A DNA stretch of 64,000 nt from Pampus argenteus (Eukaryota > Chordata > Actinopteri > Scombriformes > Stromateidae), in contig CM072866.1 of NCBI GenBank assembly GCA_036937835.1, forward strand, positions 11,230,001 through 11,294,000. The letters are read 5' to 3'. Positions 12,601 through 27,600 of the stretch are shown one piece after another. The notes below the pieces were generated by a model. It saw only the letters and a program-made list of their open reading frames with translations, searched no databases and was not told the origin of the DNA. The position numbers and the translations under genes are program-made. Numbering within the stretch: position 1 is the stretch's first letter; each line of letters starts with the position of its first letter.

Positions 12601-15600
12601 CTGACGGAGCTACTGGCCGACCATGGAGGAATGGTGTTGCGTCTCTGGTAGAAAAGGATGTAAGCCCCTTTGGTACATACTTCCTCCTCTGGCACCAGGT
12701 CCACGCTGCTGTCATCGTAGCTATACCACTGGCTGTCCACTGAGTTCCTACAGTAAGCTGGACAAATGAATAAAATTAAAGTTACTATTTTATCATTTTA
12801 ATATAATCAATAATTTACACGAAGAACCTAAAAACCAACAATAATTCATAATTCCTATTGTACAAAGATACAGTCTCAAATACATCATCTTATTACTCCA
12901 CACGAAGAGCCATACCTTTGAACCTGGCTTGCATTTTCTTTAGTTGTCATGAGCATGGCTTGTGCTGTATTTTTCCCATCTTGTTAAAATAGCATCACCA
13001 CATATACAAAGAAACAATGTAGTGACAAGGGGGCACAAGCCAGCGTCTTATTGTGCCGGTCCCAAGCCCGGATAAATACAGAGGGTTGTGTCAGGAAAAC
13101 GACTTAGGACTTTTACCAAATCAAACATGCGGATTGAATCTATGACTTTCATACTGGATCCGTCGAGGCCTGGGTTAACAAGAACTGTTCACCTACAGGG
13201 TGCCGGTGGAAATTGGACAACTATTGGTTGAAGAAGGAGAGGAGGAAGGTGTGTTCGTAGGAAGAGAGAGAAGAGAAAAGCCAAGAGTCTAGGACTGAGA
13301 GTAGGGACTTTGAATGTTGGAACGTAAAGAGTTGGTTGAAATGATGCAAAGGAGGAAGGTAGACATACTGTGTGTCCAGGAGACCAGGTGGAAATGTAGC
13401 AAGGCTAGAAGCTTAGGAGCAGGGTTCAAGTTGTTCTGTCATGGTGTAGATAGCAAGAGAAATGGAGTAGGAGTTATCTTGAAGGAGGACTTTGTTAGGA
13501 GTGTCCTGGAGGTAAAAAGAGTGTCAGATAGAGTGATAAGTCTGAAATGTGTTGTTCAATGTTGGTAGTGAGTATGCCCCACAGGTAGGATGTGAGCTGG
13601 AAGAGAAGGAGAAATTCTGGTTGGACATTGATGAAGAGCTGAGAGAGTTGTCATTGGTGCAGACTTCAATGCACATGTTGGTTGCAGGAAACAGAGATGG
13701 TGAGGAGGTGATGGGCAGGTTTGGTGTCCAGGAGAGGAACGCAGAAGGACAGATGGTGGTTGATTTTGCAAAAAAGATGGAAATGGCTGTAGTGAATACT
13801 TTCTTTCAGAAGAGGCAGGAACATAGGGTGCGCTATAAGAGTGGAGATAGGAGCACACAGGGTTTTCAGGAAATGGATTCCCTGCTGTTTAATCCATGTG
13901 TCAGGGTAGTAACAAATGGACAAACTACAATCTCTTTATTTATTTTTTATTTTAGATAAAGGATGCTAATAACACAGCTGTGTCCATACCAAAAAAATCA
14001 TCAGAGACGGGACAAGCTCTCATGGCAACCACATTTTCCTCTCCTCCCATCCCATCCTACTGTTCCCAATTGACAGTTGATACATATTAGACTATATGGT
14101 GCATTCTGACACCACTACTACCATACTATTTAGTATGTACATAGTTTGCCAAATACATCAATACATAGTATGTCAAATGCAGTATGCAAAAGGTACCAGG
14201 CTGTCCTACTACATCTGGTAGCATTTTGCGGTATGCAAACCAGGATGGTTTTCTGGCTATTCTGACCCACAATCCTCTATGCAGAGAAAGATAGTCATCA
14301 CATCAACTGAGCTACTGAGAGAGCACAGACCAATGACAACACACTGACAGTGCAATGATGGAAGCCACAATGACAGACAAAGTAACATGTCCCAATTGTA
14401 AGCATACTGTATCCAGCATTAGTACGTACAGTACTTTGTAAGGGTAGATGCAGTATGTACTAAAAGTAGAAGTAGATAGCAGAACATCACCTGCAATTTG
14501 ACACTCATACTGACACTCAAGTGTTGTATTGGCTACTTCTCCACTCTTCTTGATCAAGCTTCAGCAAACTGTTCAGCATATGACATCAAAGGCTTCTGAT
14601 CACTTTCCTCACATTGTGTTGACCACAGGCTCCAGAAACATTAAGTTGGCGGGTGATAGCTCAGTTATCATCACATGACACAAGTATGGGACTAAAGGAT
14701 AGCTGGTCTTGCATTGTCTGCACCAATATAGCAAGGAGCATATTACATAGTTGATTTTCAAAATTGACAAATTGAATTTTCACGTAGTAAATAATATATT
14801 ATGCCAGCCACTTCCTTACCAGTATAGTGTCCACCATGCATTCCTCCATGATGGTTACACACAGCGTAAAGGTCATACAGATAATCGTAGGGGAGGGTCA
14901 TGTCGGCAGGCTGGTGGTGTTGGCCTGACGGCTGTCTCCACGATGGTGGCCAGGCTCCCATGTTAAGGTTCTTCATACTCTGACTCCTCTTCACCACATG
15001 GGGGGCCATGTCCAAACCAGTCAGAGGGAAATGCACCAGAGTTGACAGCTTGTTCCTCCGCTCGCCCACCTGTTTCAACATTTCTCATTAATGTACACAA
15101 TATGTGCAACTATGAAAGGACACTGAGGAGTGGATCTTAAGTTTTTGCAAAAACATACACACTTGTGACTTTCTGTTGCACCCCTGGGTGTGCCTAGAAG
15201 TGACTATACTTGCACTAGGAAATTAAACTCACTAAAGACAAATACTGCAGCATGTTGTAATAAAATATTCTATTCTACTGAAAACTCAGTGTTCCTCCTG
15301 TAATAGAAACCTTTTAATTGGAAGGATCTTATGAGCTGCATTGTGTGAAGCACTATGGTCTATGCAAAAACTGGTCCCTAACACAGAATCTCAACACAGT
15401 GTTTGGTCTCAACCAACTTAGGGAAATATCTGGTAAATTCAGCCATGAATTCAGCCATCATTAATTATATTATTTACACTTATGCTGTTCCACACCAAAA
15501 AAAAAGAAACAAGAAAACAGGAAACCTAAAGGGGGATAGAAAGAATGTTGCCCAAGGCTCACAACTCTGCAACAATGAGAGCATTTTAAAAGCATGTTAT

Positions 15601-18600
15601 CACATTCACAGTTAGCTCTTTTTGCTTCTTCCACTTGTCACAGAAATAAAGAGCACAACAAAATCATACATACAAAAAGCATGGATAAAACTCAAATAGT
15701 TTTCAGGTTTTAAATATTAAGCTCAAACATGCAAATATTCTCTGTAGACCTGAGAGGAACTGCAGACTGGGGTGATAAATTATCTGTGGGTTCACTGCTT
15801 CCATCAACTTGTTTCTCATTTTACATACTGAAATAATTGAAGCAATTGTTGATTAAAAAAAAAAATATATTAGTGCAGATTTAAGATATAAAAAAAATGA
15901 AAAACAAAGACTTGTCTTAACCAGCAGTTTCTTGCAGCTCGTTTACCTGTCGGAAGCGCTTGAGATGAAGGATCAGTATGTCAGGGAGTGTCCACAGGCT
16001 CATTTTTACCATGCCCTGCTGGAGCTGCTTACAGTGGGGGCACTTCCAGGCATCGTCTGGGGCAAGCTAGAATCAGTCAGTCAAACAATCAATTAAATGT
16101 TTACTAATATGGAAGCAGAGTTTTTTTTTTTTCTGTAGTTCCTCCCGTTTAAAACATAAAGACAAATTGCAAGGAAGAAATGGAAGGTTGAGTAAAGGAA
16201 ACGCATATTTTGTGAAAAGTGACCTTCAGCATTTACTGCTGCATTAATGGCAGTTTAGTCAACAACCCGAATAAATACAGTTTTTCTCACATCACCATGT
16301 GCATCAGTTTTAAGTCATGTTAAGCTGTCTTTGGAAAGAACAAAAAAAAGCTCTCCAAAAGATTGGGAATAAAAGCAAATGACAGAACACAACAAAATAA
16401 TGCAAAAAAAACCCCCCAAAAACAACCCAACAACTAAATGAAGCTTAGTGATAGTTTTATGTTGTTTACTTGATAGTGGTGTTGCTTTCAGTCTCACCTG
16501 CTCTTCTTTGGTATACAGCTGGAAGCATTCATCCAAGGTACAGCTATGCTGCTGCAAATGCTGCTGCTGCTGGTTCCTTACACTCTCCGCATCCTTCACC
16601 ACCTCCTCCTGGATACTGCCAAACAGACTGGAGCACAAACGCAAAACACAAACACAGTGTTATGTTCCCATTAAGCTAAAGAATTAAAGAATTGTGTCTA
16701 AAGTGTTTGGATCAGTGCTATGTTGTGCCGTTTGATAGACATGGACCGAATCAGCATGTCTTCTGGAAATGTGGAAAATGACACTCTAATCTGTAATCTG
16801 TAACAGTTCATAAACTGTGTGTGTGTGTGTGTGTGTTTGTTTACATACTCCGCTAGAAGCAAAAATGTGCACCATGCTTACCATTCTTTAATTTTGTGCT
16901 CCCACTCAATGACAACCTTCACATGTGGAGGTCCCCCAGAGCCGCTAAACTTTAGAGCTCTAGAGTGCAGCAAAAGAAAAACAGTAGAATCACATTATAA
17001 CGCACAGCTTATTCTGTCTATGATGTTAGTTTACTCAGTGTTAGTGGATAGTATTGCCTCATCTCTGAAAAGCTGAAACCAGTCAAATAAAGCAGGCTGT
17101 ATTTGTGTTTTTTGAGAATAACAGACCTGACAGTGAACACAAAACTTTCTTTGTGTGCTTGTTTGTGTCATATTGGTTCACACAGATGCATACTCACACT
17201 CAAGATTGGACAGAGTGACATCAAGTATTAATATACGAACACCTGATGTTGAGTCATAATGTGGCAAGGAGTGTTGTGTTTGTACTGCAGAGCTTAGCTT
17301 CACTGCTTTGATCTCAGGAGGAAAGATAAAACTGCATTAGCGTTCAACAGACACTATGTGAAGTGGTTATTTTATTATTCTGTATTTCTGCAGGGTCAGT
17401 CTGGAGACTTCTGACCAATTCGAGTAGTTTCATTTCTATTTCAAAGTAAAACTCATGTTGTTGCCTTATTGCTGTTCACTGTAAACATATTTAATGCATA
17501 ATCATGTTCATACTGAGCATTACCACTAGATGTCAGGCTTACATAACCTGTCGACACAATCAAGAGATATTTCTTTTTGTTAAAGCCGATTATTAAGGAA
17601 TAAACGCTCAAATATGATATGTTATTATCTAAAATATCTGCCTACTGTATCCACAAATGCTCCTCTATTCCTCCACTTTTTAATGTACTTGAGTCCTCTC
17701 TGTTGGCTTCTGAAAGTAATTGTGGCTTTTGTCTAATACCATGACTCTAAACAAAAGTTCATGTATTCAGCCTTTATTCTTTAACCTGTAGAATTGCGCA
17801 TTGACTGATGTAATTAGATAGCAGTTTGTGTGTTGCCTGCTATATTGTACTGTGCTTTCACTTGACAAAAAGCCTGTTTGTGTGCTTGTGTGGAGCATGT
17901 GTTGGAGTATGTGTGAGTGTTTGTGTGTCCTACCGTTCAACCGCAGGGTGGTGCAGTGGCCTGCTGTCCTGTGGGGACAGGTAACTGTAGGATGATGATC
18001 CTCCCACCACTCGGATCTTAAACAGCACCCCGGCATTCTGCAGGGAGAGAAATACTCAATACAGTTGCAACCTGAGATGTGTCTTCTATTTAACACTTAA
18101 AGAGCTGCTACCGCACCTAAATTATACAACCAGTGTCAGTGGACAGTTTTAGTGCATTATGGTCTTTAAGTCAAAGCAAATAAATAAACACAGTGAGGTA
18201 AACTCCCTCTAAAGATTTTCTATAGGGTTGAGACTTTTCATTTACACGGATCAGTCGTCCTGGTCCCTTTGCAGAAAACCAGCCCCAAAGCATGATGTTT
18301 CCACCCCCAAGCTTTGGATGCAACTCAGCATTCTTTCTCCTCCAAACATGACAAGATGAGTTTTTACAAAAAGTACTATTTTGGTTTCATCTGACCATGA
18401 CATTCTCCCAATCCTCTTCTGAATAATCCAAATGCTCTCTAGCAAACTTCAGACGAGACTGGACTTATACTGGCTTAAGCAGGGTGACATGTCTGGCACT
18501 GCAGGATTTGAATCCCTGGCGGCATAGTGTGTTACTTATGGTAGCCTTTGTTACTTTGGTCCTAGCTCTCTGCAGGTCATTCACTAGGTCCCCCATGTGG

Positions 18601-21600
18601 TTCTGGGATTTTTGCTCACCGTTCTTATGATTATTTTGACCCCACAGGGTGACATCTTGCATGGAGCCCCAGATCGAGGGAGATTATCAGTGGTCTTGTA
18701 TGTCTTCCATTTTTCAAATAATTGCTCCCAACAATTGATGATTTACATCATCACCGCAGTTTAATACACAAAACTTCCCTTATTTATATCTGATAACTGG
18801 TCTTACCACCTCCACACTAGAATAGCAAAAATACATTTACAGATTAATTATAACACACGTTCTGCCTCAACAGTAGAGACCGGAGGCCGAGTTATTGGAA
18901 GGAAGAGAGCAGAATCATGTGGCTAATGTGCTTATTCTGAGCGGACCGCTGTTTGGAGAATAGGAGCTGCAGCCAAGCGTAAAGAGAAATAAATTAGTTG
19001 GTTAATAGGAGACTAAAGTATCAAATGAAAATCCATACATTCAGATCCATAACTCTCTATTAGACTATAATGAAGAAGAGCATCTAAAACACTTCATGAT
19101 AATGAGTAACCACACAAGTTTCCTAACTTTTTTTGAACACATTTTGTGTAGTACATGAAATAGATTTAAATGTGATGAAATTTAGTCAGATCAGACTATG
19201 AGTAAATAAAATGTTCTGACCAAAATATTTTTCTACACTACCACCAACAACCAAGTTTGAGATTATGAAACATTTATCTAGTTTTAAGAAGAAAAGGCGG
19301 TTAGTATAGTGAGATTTTATCATTTAAAAAAGAACCTCAGGCTGACAACTGGATATTTTGACCTTTCATGGTCGAACCATGCCTCCATAAGTAAATCCAC
19401 CAGACATAAACCTTTCAATATAAAAACTAGTTTGTCTGGCCATAGTCTGTTTGTTTCTGGCCCTATAGAAAATTAACCAATACGTAATTCAGCCTCTCTT
19501 TTGGGACTGTTCAACACAATCACTTGGATGATGTGCTGTCAGCAGCAGATCTGGATGAATTAAACCAGATATTCTAAAATTTATATAAAATAAAAGACAA
19601 AAGAATAAAAAAAACACAAACTCTCTGAAGTATATAACGTATTACCCAAAATGTTTTCATTGGCATTTATTAGAAGTCATGACAGATGAGGTGTGAAATA
19701 TGTAAAGGAGATGTTATGTTAAGCTAATGCACATACTGCACAGAGCCCTTGCACAAAATCAAATACATTAATATTCACCTGCTCAATTCTGATATTCTTT
19801 TTCAAAAAATGTTTTACTAACCACAAGGACTGGGGAAGTAGCGCAAGATTTTGACACGCAAGTCAGTAAAAACTCAAGTCATGTTTTCTTTTTCTGTTTT
19901 TACTTTTAAAGTACCTTCAACCTAAAGTTGTATCTTGCTGAGTTAACCTCACGGTGGCGCCAAAATACTTCATAATGAAGAAGCAGGGACTAAATGGCAG
20001 CATAGTACGCACACCAGCTGCCCGTCAAAGGAACAGAGGAATAAACAGCCTTTACAACAGATACTGTTTTGTCTATATTACACAATAACATCAAGCTCAC
20101 AAGTTATTATCTTATTTTACCAGAAAAAGCCAGCATTTTACTTTAAAAAAAAAAAAAAAGAAGTGACAACAAATTATCATAAGGGTGGCCTTTTGAGGCA
20201 AAGACAAAATCTATACAATCTGCCACCAAAGGAACCTTGTAATTGTTCTTATTATAAGAAAAGTGAGAGGAGGGCAATGGCACGTTCAACAAGTTTGTAT
20301 CTGGCCAGACAGGCTTTGAGGAGGTTACTGAGACAATAGTGATCAGTAAAAAACTGATATTTTAGGCTGATATTTCTCTCTTTCTCTTCTTATTTGGTTC
20401 TTTTCTTATAAAGCTGAAAGCTGCTCGCTCTGGATACATATGGTCAGTCACCATGGCATCGCCTATGGCAACTCAAAGACCAGCAGAGGGGATAGTGTGC
20501 GTGCATGTGTCTTTGTGTATAGGAGTGGAGCTGTGGTATAGAGCTTTGGGTGTACAGATCATTTGAACTGTCTGTGGAGAAACAGATGAAGCTGAAGTGC
20601 ATGTGTGCTTGTCAGGAATCATTGTCAAAACTTACGGTACTGACTAGAAAAGAAAATGAAGGTTATGAGTGGAGGTCACATAGTATATTATGTAAGTCTT
20701 GATTAAGAAATGTGTAGCAGGAGCAGAATGTAGTATAAACATGCTTCTTTTCACTCGTTCCTCTTCTGTCTTCTACAGCATTAAAGACAAGGGTTTGTGT
20801 TATTGTGGTGTTAGTGGGTGGTGACATAATTAAATTTACACTCAGCACATAAAACCATAATTACTCATCTGTAAAAGGCTTTGGCTGATTGTGTGTATGT
20901 GTGTGTGTGTTCACATAATGTCCTCAGTTGTATTCTTTGCAAAAAAAAAAAAAAAAATGTATGAGGAATTTGAATGATGAATTGAATTGAAATGAATTTC
21001 TCTGAATGACTGATGGCAACTCAAAATAATATACATGTATATTAAAAAAAGAACACAACCATCAAAAGGAGGAGAAATAATTTAAATATTTTAAAACCTC
21101 TGCAAACCTCTTACTCTGGTACACTGGTATCAGATCAAAGAACCCCTGAGTCACAAAATTGCGTGCATCATATGTTATTGGTTATTGGAGGTGCATTACC
21201 TGAGCCTGAGATCCATTCAGCATTAGATAATAGAGCTTGCTGAGGATGCTCTGCTGCAGCTGGTCCCAGGAGATGCTCCTGTCCTCACGCATGAGAAATG
21301 GAGGTCCAAACCTGAGAGAAGAGGAGAGAGGAGAGGAGTGGAGAGGAGAGGAGTGGAGACGAGAGGAGGCAAATAATAAAAAATAGGCTACTGGCTCTAA
21401 AAAGGACACTTAGCGTGTTTACTTACTTTTAAATAAGGTTGTCATTCACAAACATGCATAGTAAAGTGGAAACAAAACAAAGTATGTTCACTGAAATACA
21501 CCTTAGATTAGTTATTTGAATTTATGGAGCTCAAACACACATTTACATCACTGAAAGCAATCTTTACAAATGTTTGGCAATGGTTTTGGATTTTAGGCAA

Positions 21601-24600
21601 ATTCTGGATCTCACCTCGAGCCTTGTATTACATAACTGTAGGAATCCAATCATGCAACCCATAATGTCATTTTAAATACACCAAGAACAACTGAATGTTA
21701 TTCAAAGAAGTGACTGCAAATTTGTTTGTCACCTGTTTTCACCAATATAAAGTGCTTCACTTTTCTGTATAGTGGAGTGTAATAATCTTTAATATAATAT
21801 AATAAGTCAATGCTAACCAGACTCCAAAATTCATTTTCTCTAAAGTGTCTAGATCCTTTAAATATTAGTCATCTTGCCTACAGTGATAATGTCATTACTG
21901 AGCAGATATATTCGGAGCATTTCTGTTTTTACTTCCCTATGGGACATTTATCCCTAAATATAGCTCAGTTATTATCCATTTAGCTGTTGGACCCTGTTTG
22001 GTTTAACTGCATAGTTTCTTACCAACCAAATGATGCTGCTTACCCTTGTTAGAGTAACATATTTCAACCGATACAACCTAACTTTCACAGGGTAAGTGCT
22101 CCAATCTGAAACATTGTTTTACGCTGGCTAAATAAAACCAGCAGTCTTGGGAATTTGTGCAATACGAATATAGATCAAAGTCAAACAGAGGTTAGATGTT
22201 GACATTGAAAAGCATTAGGTAATAAAAGAGGAAAATAATAAATGACATATTCTATTAAAGACTATAGACACATTAAAAAGCAGTAGGAAAGAAGAGTCTA
22301 CTTCTGAACTTGAAGGTAACTGTAGTCAAATACAATCTCTGAAAAGTAATCAAAGTTAACTGACTGTTATTGTGCACTTAATAAAACCACTTTAAAAAAA
22401 AAGATAAAACCATGATGGTAGAATGAACTGAATCCAACCCAAATAATAAAAACTAAACAATAACCATATGAACATCCATCAGCCTGCAGCTCACCTGACA
22501 GCCTGAGTGCCGGATCCAGCTGTGTTACAGATGAGGAGGAGGACCTTTGTGGAGCCGCCCTGGTTCAGGTATTCAGAGGAGAGCGTGCCGGATGGTGGTA
22601 ACCTCTGACCATCAGGCCCAGCTGTGGAGGTGTAAGGAGAGGAGGGGAGGCTGTGGTGATACCCTGAGCAGAGAAGAGCAAAGGAAAAACCTTAATAAAG
22701 ACATAGACTGTAGTACAAACTAAGCTATTACTGTTATCATTATGAAACCTAAATTTGTTATTCCTTATTATTTATGTTTATTTTTAGAATTTATGTTCGG
22801 GTAAAGGTTGGGTTTATAATCTACATTCAAAAAATTCAGTCAAAATGCAAAAAAAACAATTTAAGGATTTAGAGTGAGCAGAGAGAGTTAGAGTCTGATG
22901 CTGCACCTTTTCCAGCACTTCTTCTGTGAAAATGTTATTCACATCAAAAGCTTATTCTATCAAGCTGGGAGGCAGGACTGAAATGGACCGTGTTACAAAA
23001 CAGCTTTGGGTGTCAGAACTATTACGCAAGGAGAAACAGCTAATGTGCCACTTTACACTGTGATTCTGGAAACAATTTCAGGACAATTTCCATTATACTA
23101 GGATTGCCCTTTGATTCTTATTTACCCCGAGGATCTGTAAAAAGAACTACATCCGTTATCACACACAGAATTACACACACTTATACTGTGATTAATAGTG
23201 AGTAATAGCTAAAGGGGACACACAAGTCCTAACCTCGTCTCCCAGGAAACACTAACTTTGACATTATCAAAGGATTTAATTAAACAACGCTTGTTCGATC
23301 CCCGTCATGCAATTAATCACTGCCACATTCCAACACACACACACACACACGCACGCACACACACAAACCAAAACACATACACACACATGAAAGCATGATG
23401 AATAGATGAAGAGTTCAGATGTAATGTTTTTGCAAAAGCAAACCCACAGATTGTTATCACCCCTCTATCCTTTCAGTCACCTTTATTCTAACTTTCTCAT
23501 TTGGGGAGTAGGTGTAAGTAAATTAAACTATATTTTTTTATAATTATGTATCATTGCATGATTTACAATTCAATCCAAAATGCCTTATCTTATACTGATC
23601 CTCTATACAGCCTTTAAGCTCAGTCTCTGTCCGTTTTAGCTCCTGTCTCTTTAAGGCCTCCTTCTCTCTTTCTGCTCAGGACGCAATGTAAACATTAATA
23701 GTAGGATTTCATTTCTAAAATATATCTGTGCATTTCAAAGTGAAATTTGATCCAAAATATGCAAGTGGACATTGTGAACAACCCATGAAACAACTGTAAC
23801 AACAAAGGCTGCAGAACATACAGCCATTTACGGATATGTGCGAACGATCTGATGGAAAAGTAAATGTAACTTGATCCTTTTGAGCTTTTGACTTTCAGGG
23901 AGCATTTTTATATACGTTCACTTCCAATTTTTTAACTTTGATTATGTTTAACATAGAAATCATGACAATGGTATATAAATGACAGAAAATCACAAAAAAC
24001 ATATATTATACTGTCATTAAAACAAATAAGTCCTAACCATTTTAACAGTACCAGCATATTATTGAGTCATTTCAAAAACAGAAAGTAATATGTCGTGCGT
24101 GGCTAGGAGTGTGATTTCGCCCACATCTCCTGGGTGTGCTGGAAGACCTGCCAGACTCTCATTCTCACCTCCCTCCTCGCTCCCACCATGAGATGGACAG
24201 AGGAGCGCCACAGACAGAGGGTGGTGTTAATGGGTGGAGAAAGACAGATGGAAGGAGGGGTGAAATATAAACGAGACCAAAGCAGAGAGATGGGAGTGAG
24301 AAGAGTGAAAAGGCAGGAAGAGCAATGCTTTCTAATTTTGAAAAGTCCTTCCCAAAGCGAAATAACAAAATATACAGAGGCAACAGTCAGGAGAGACATT
24401 TATGATGGAGGAGAAAAACTGCGCATTGTGTGTCCTCTCATAAATGTACCGATTTAGTGGTCAATTTGCATAATATTAAAGCATCTATTGTTGTTATTGT
24501 GACAACTGCATGGCTGCTGTGGGAATCAGGTTATAATCTGTTATTTTTAATTAAAAGATAAACAATGGAAGTGAAGTGAACAAGTTAACAAGAGAGAAAT

Positions 24601-27600
24601 AGATAGATATACCAAAATGAAGGGGGTGTAGAGAGAGAGAGAAAGAAAAAAGAGAAATGGAAGTCGCTCTTGAGATTGGAGGTGGTGAGTATGGCAACGT
24701 TAATTAAACAGCTCAGCCCTGAAGAAGGCACCACACCTCCTCTGGCACTCGCTCTTCTCTTCCCTCCCCATCCCTTGACGTCCTCCATTTCTTCTCTTTG
24801 TGTTATCATTTACTCCCTCTCTCCTCCTCTGCTCCTTCGCCACTATCTGTTTTCTCTTTCTCCACATTGAATGATGATTAAAAGGTAAAGTCCTGCAGTG
24901 TAAATAACTATACTAACTATACTAACACCTAACTTCTGGTGGTGTATCCATGCACATGCACAAAAGGACTTTCATCATATTTTCCCAAAGAGTGGTTTGT
25001 TCATTACTGAATAGAGTTATTTAACAGAAAAACAAAATAAATAAATAAATAAATAATTGATTTCGAAAGGATTCTGACCTAACTAGAAATTGCATTCCTC
25101 TCAAGTGGTTCGAGACCCAATGAATGACCCCTGTCAATACAACCCACACACCTGACTAAAAATACTCAGGGGGCCATGGCCTTGACTCTGGATGAATCAG
25201 AGGTCTTGGCAGTAAACAGCCATCTGACCACAAATGCCCCTGATGACAAAGAAGCACCTGAGCTTTCTGCCAACAGCGGGATGACAGATTAGTGAGGTGG
25301 AAGGGGAATACCCAGATACACCTGATGCTACCCTCTTCTTTTTCCCTTCCCTTTTTGTCTTGGCTTCTCTTTCTTCAACCCACTGCATCAGTTTTATCTT
25401 TCTACTGCTAGTCTCTTTAGTCTCTCACTCTATAAGAAGACACAATGTTGTGAAACAGTAGCCAAAATACCCCTTTTGTTTTCTCATATTTAGAAAAAAC
25501 AGAAAGAGTAACAACGGTGCAATTACTGAAATGACCTTTATGGCATTTGCACAGGCATTTTATTTACAGCACTGCTTGTGTTGCTCTTAAGGCAGCTGAT
25601 CCGAATGTATTGTTATTTCCCAGATAATTTGAGAATACATTCCTGAGGCAGTTGTGGTGATCAGTGCACCAACTGTAGACACACCAAATGTCTTTCAGCT
25701 TTCATTCACTTAAGGTTATTTTAAACTGATGAATCCTATTGGAGAGGCATGAATTCCCCTGTTACTATTTTTTTTTTATTGTTTTGTTCTCTGAACTGAG
25801 TTTGCTTTAGGCAGCCTGTAAGCCGCAGGATGTGTACTTTGCAGAGTTTAATTTGCATGTGTGATGTGTTTGTCTGTGAGTTTATGTAAGTGGTAATAAA
25901 CAGTGTGTTTCTATAGGTTTATGTTGAACAGTACAGCATGTTTATACTATATGTGTGACAATCTTGCAGAAATCTATCTATCTATCTATATATCTCTATA
26001 TAATTTATGCAATTTAAAAAAAGGATATTAAATATTATATATAAAAAAAGGAATTGGATTGCAATCAACTTTCCTCTAGGATTTTATCACATCATGCTCC
26101 CAGAAATCATCTTTTCTGTTGCAAAATAACTCTGATCACAATAGTTGATAGTAAATGAGGTCCTCTTATGATTCTGGCTTTTTTGATTCTTTGGATGTGA
26201 GAGGTGATTTGTCCAATGTGCTGACAGCATATACAAGGTGAGTGTGTATATGTGTGTGTGTGTTCACTCACACAGAAGTGTGCGTAGCTGATGAAAATAT
26301 GACTACTCAGATAAATGCCCCAGAGTAATGTAGGAAATCCCTGACTCTCCACCTGCACGCAGCCCTGCAGCCCTTTTTTTAACATACAAACACACACAGT
26401 GTCTAAGACTAATACAAGAGCAACCACCACTCCATTACAATCTCACAGTGTTTTATTTTTGTGTCTTTTTTTCTGGCTGTGTCACTATCCATGTCTCACT
26501 CAGGCCTTCTCTCTCTCTCTCTCTTTCTCTCCAACCAACTCCCACAACACTCTGCATGTGAATCTTGACCTCTCCGTTTCACTGTAGACACCTGGCTCAG
26601 CCTGGCCTCTACTTTTTTATTTCAAGAGCATTAAGAGAACATCGGTATAACACTGGTTATAGTGACAGAGGAATTACCTGCATAAAATCAAGTCCCTCCA
26701 GCATTACTGCCTGCAAACTGTTAGTTTACATGCCCTGTGCTTTTCATCATGCTAAAAGACTACTCATTATTCATTGGTCCATATCAATACTTCCTTGCAC
26801 CTACACTAAGAGTGGGTTGCAAAGCTTTCGCCTCCTCTTCCTCTGCTTTCTTTCCTCAATATCGCTGTAAGTAATGTGAGGGTGGAGACTAAAAAAAGAA
26901 AAGAAGTCAATGCACAAAGTAGGGGAAAGTGGAGATATATTTAGTGCTTCAGACAGTGCTTGTAGATAAACTTTTCCAAAGTGTATTTTGGTGTATAATT
27001 TCTTCCAGAAACTGTTATACTGACAAATATAATTACTAAGGCTGTTTAACACTACTCAATCACATATTATAATTTTAGAATAATATCAGAAGTTTTTGAG
27101 CCGGAACCTTTGTATTCACTTTGTTTCTGGTACCCGTAAAGCAGATACACACACAACTTATGGTAAAACAAAGATGGATGGCTCATCATCACTTGGCTCA
27201 TTGAGGGTTCATTTTTACATAAAAAAAAAACGTCCTGATGGAACACTGGATAAGAGCGTTGTGACCTGCAAGTTGTGCAAAAAGGAGTTTGCTTATCATC
27301 AAAGTAACTCCAGCCTAAAATATCATCTCAATGCAAAACATATCGCGGCAAATACAGACACATACTGGCACAAACAAACGCTCCAGTCAATCCACGTTGG
27401 ACCAGATGTGTCAGGCTCCAGAGCCTACTACAAAATAAGTAAGTCTACTTCTGAAAAAATAAGCAACTTTTTCAAGGATGTTACTTTAATTCAAGAGTTC
27501 TTGAAAAACATGAAAGCTGTATAATAGCACTTTGCATAAATTATTTGCTTGTTAAAAAGATGAACCAGGTAAAATCTTTGTGGTTTAACTTATGTGTTTT

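Noticed and set aside
24103..24870. Overlapping frames on both strands around 24.1-24.9 kb
   Set aside because: They arise from purine/pyrimidine-biased sequence (GAGA/TCTC rich) and lack motifs.
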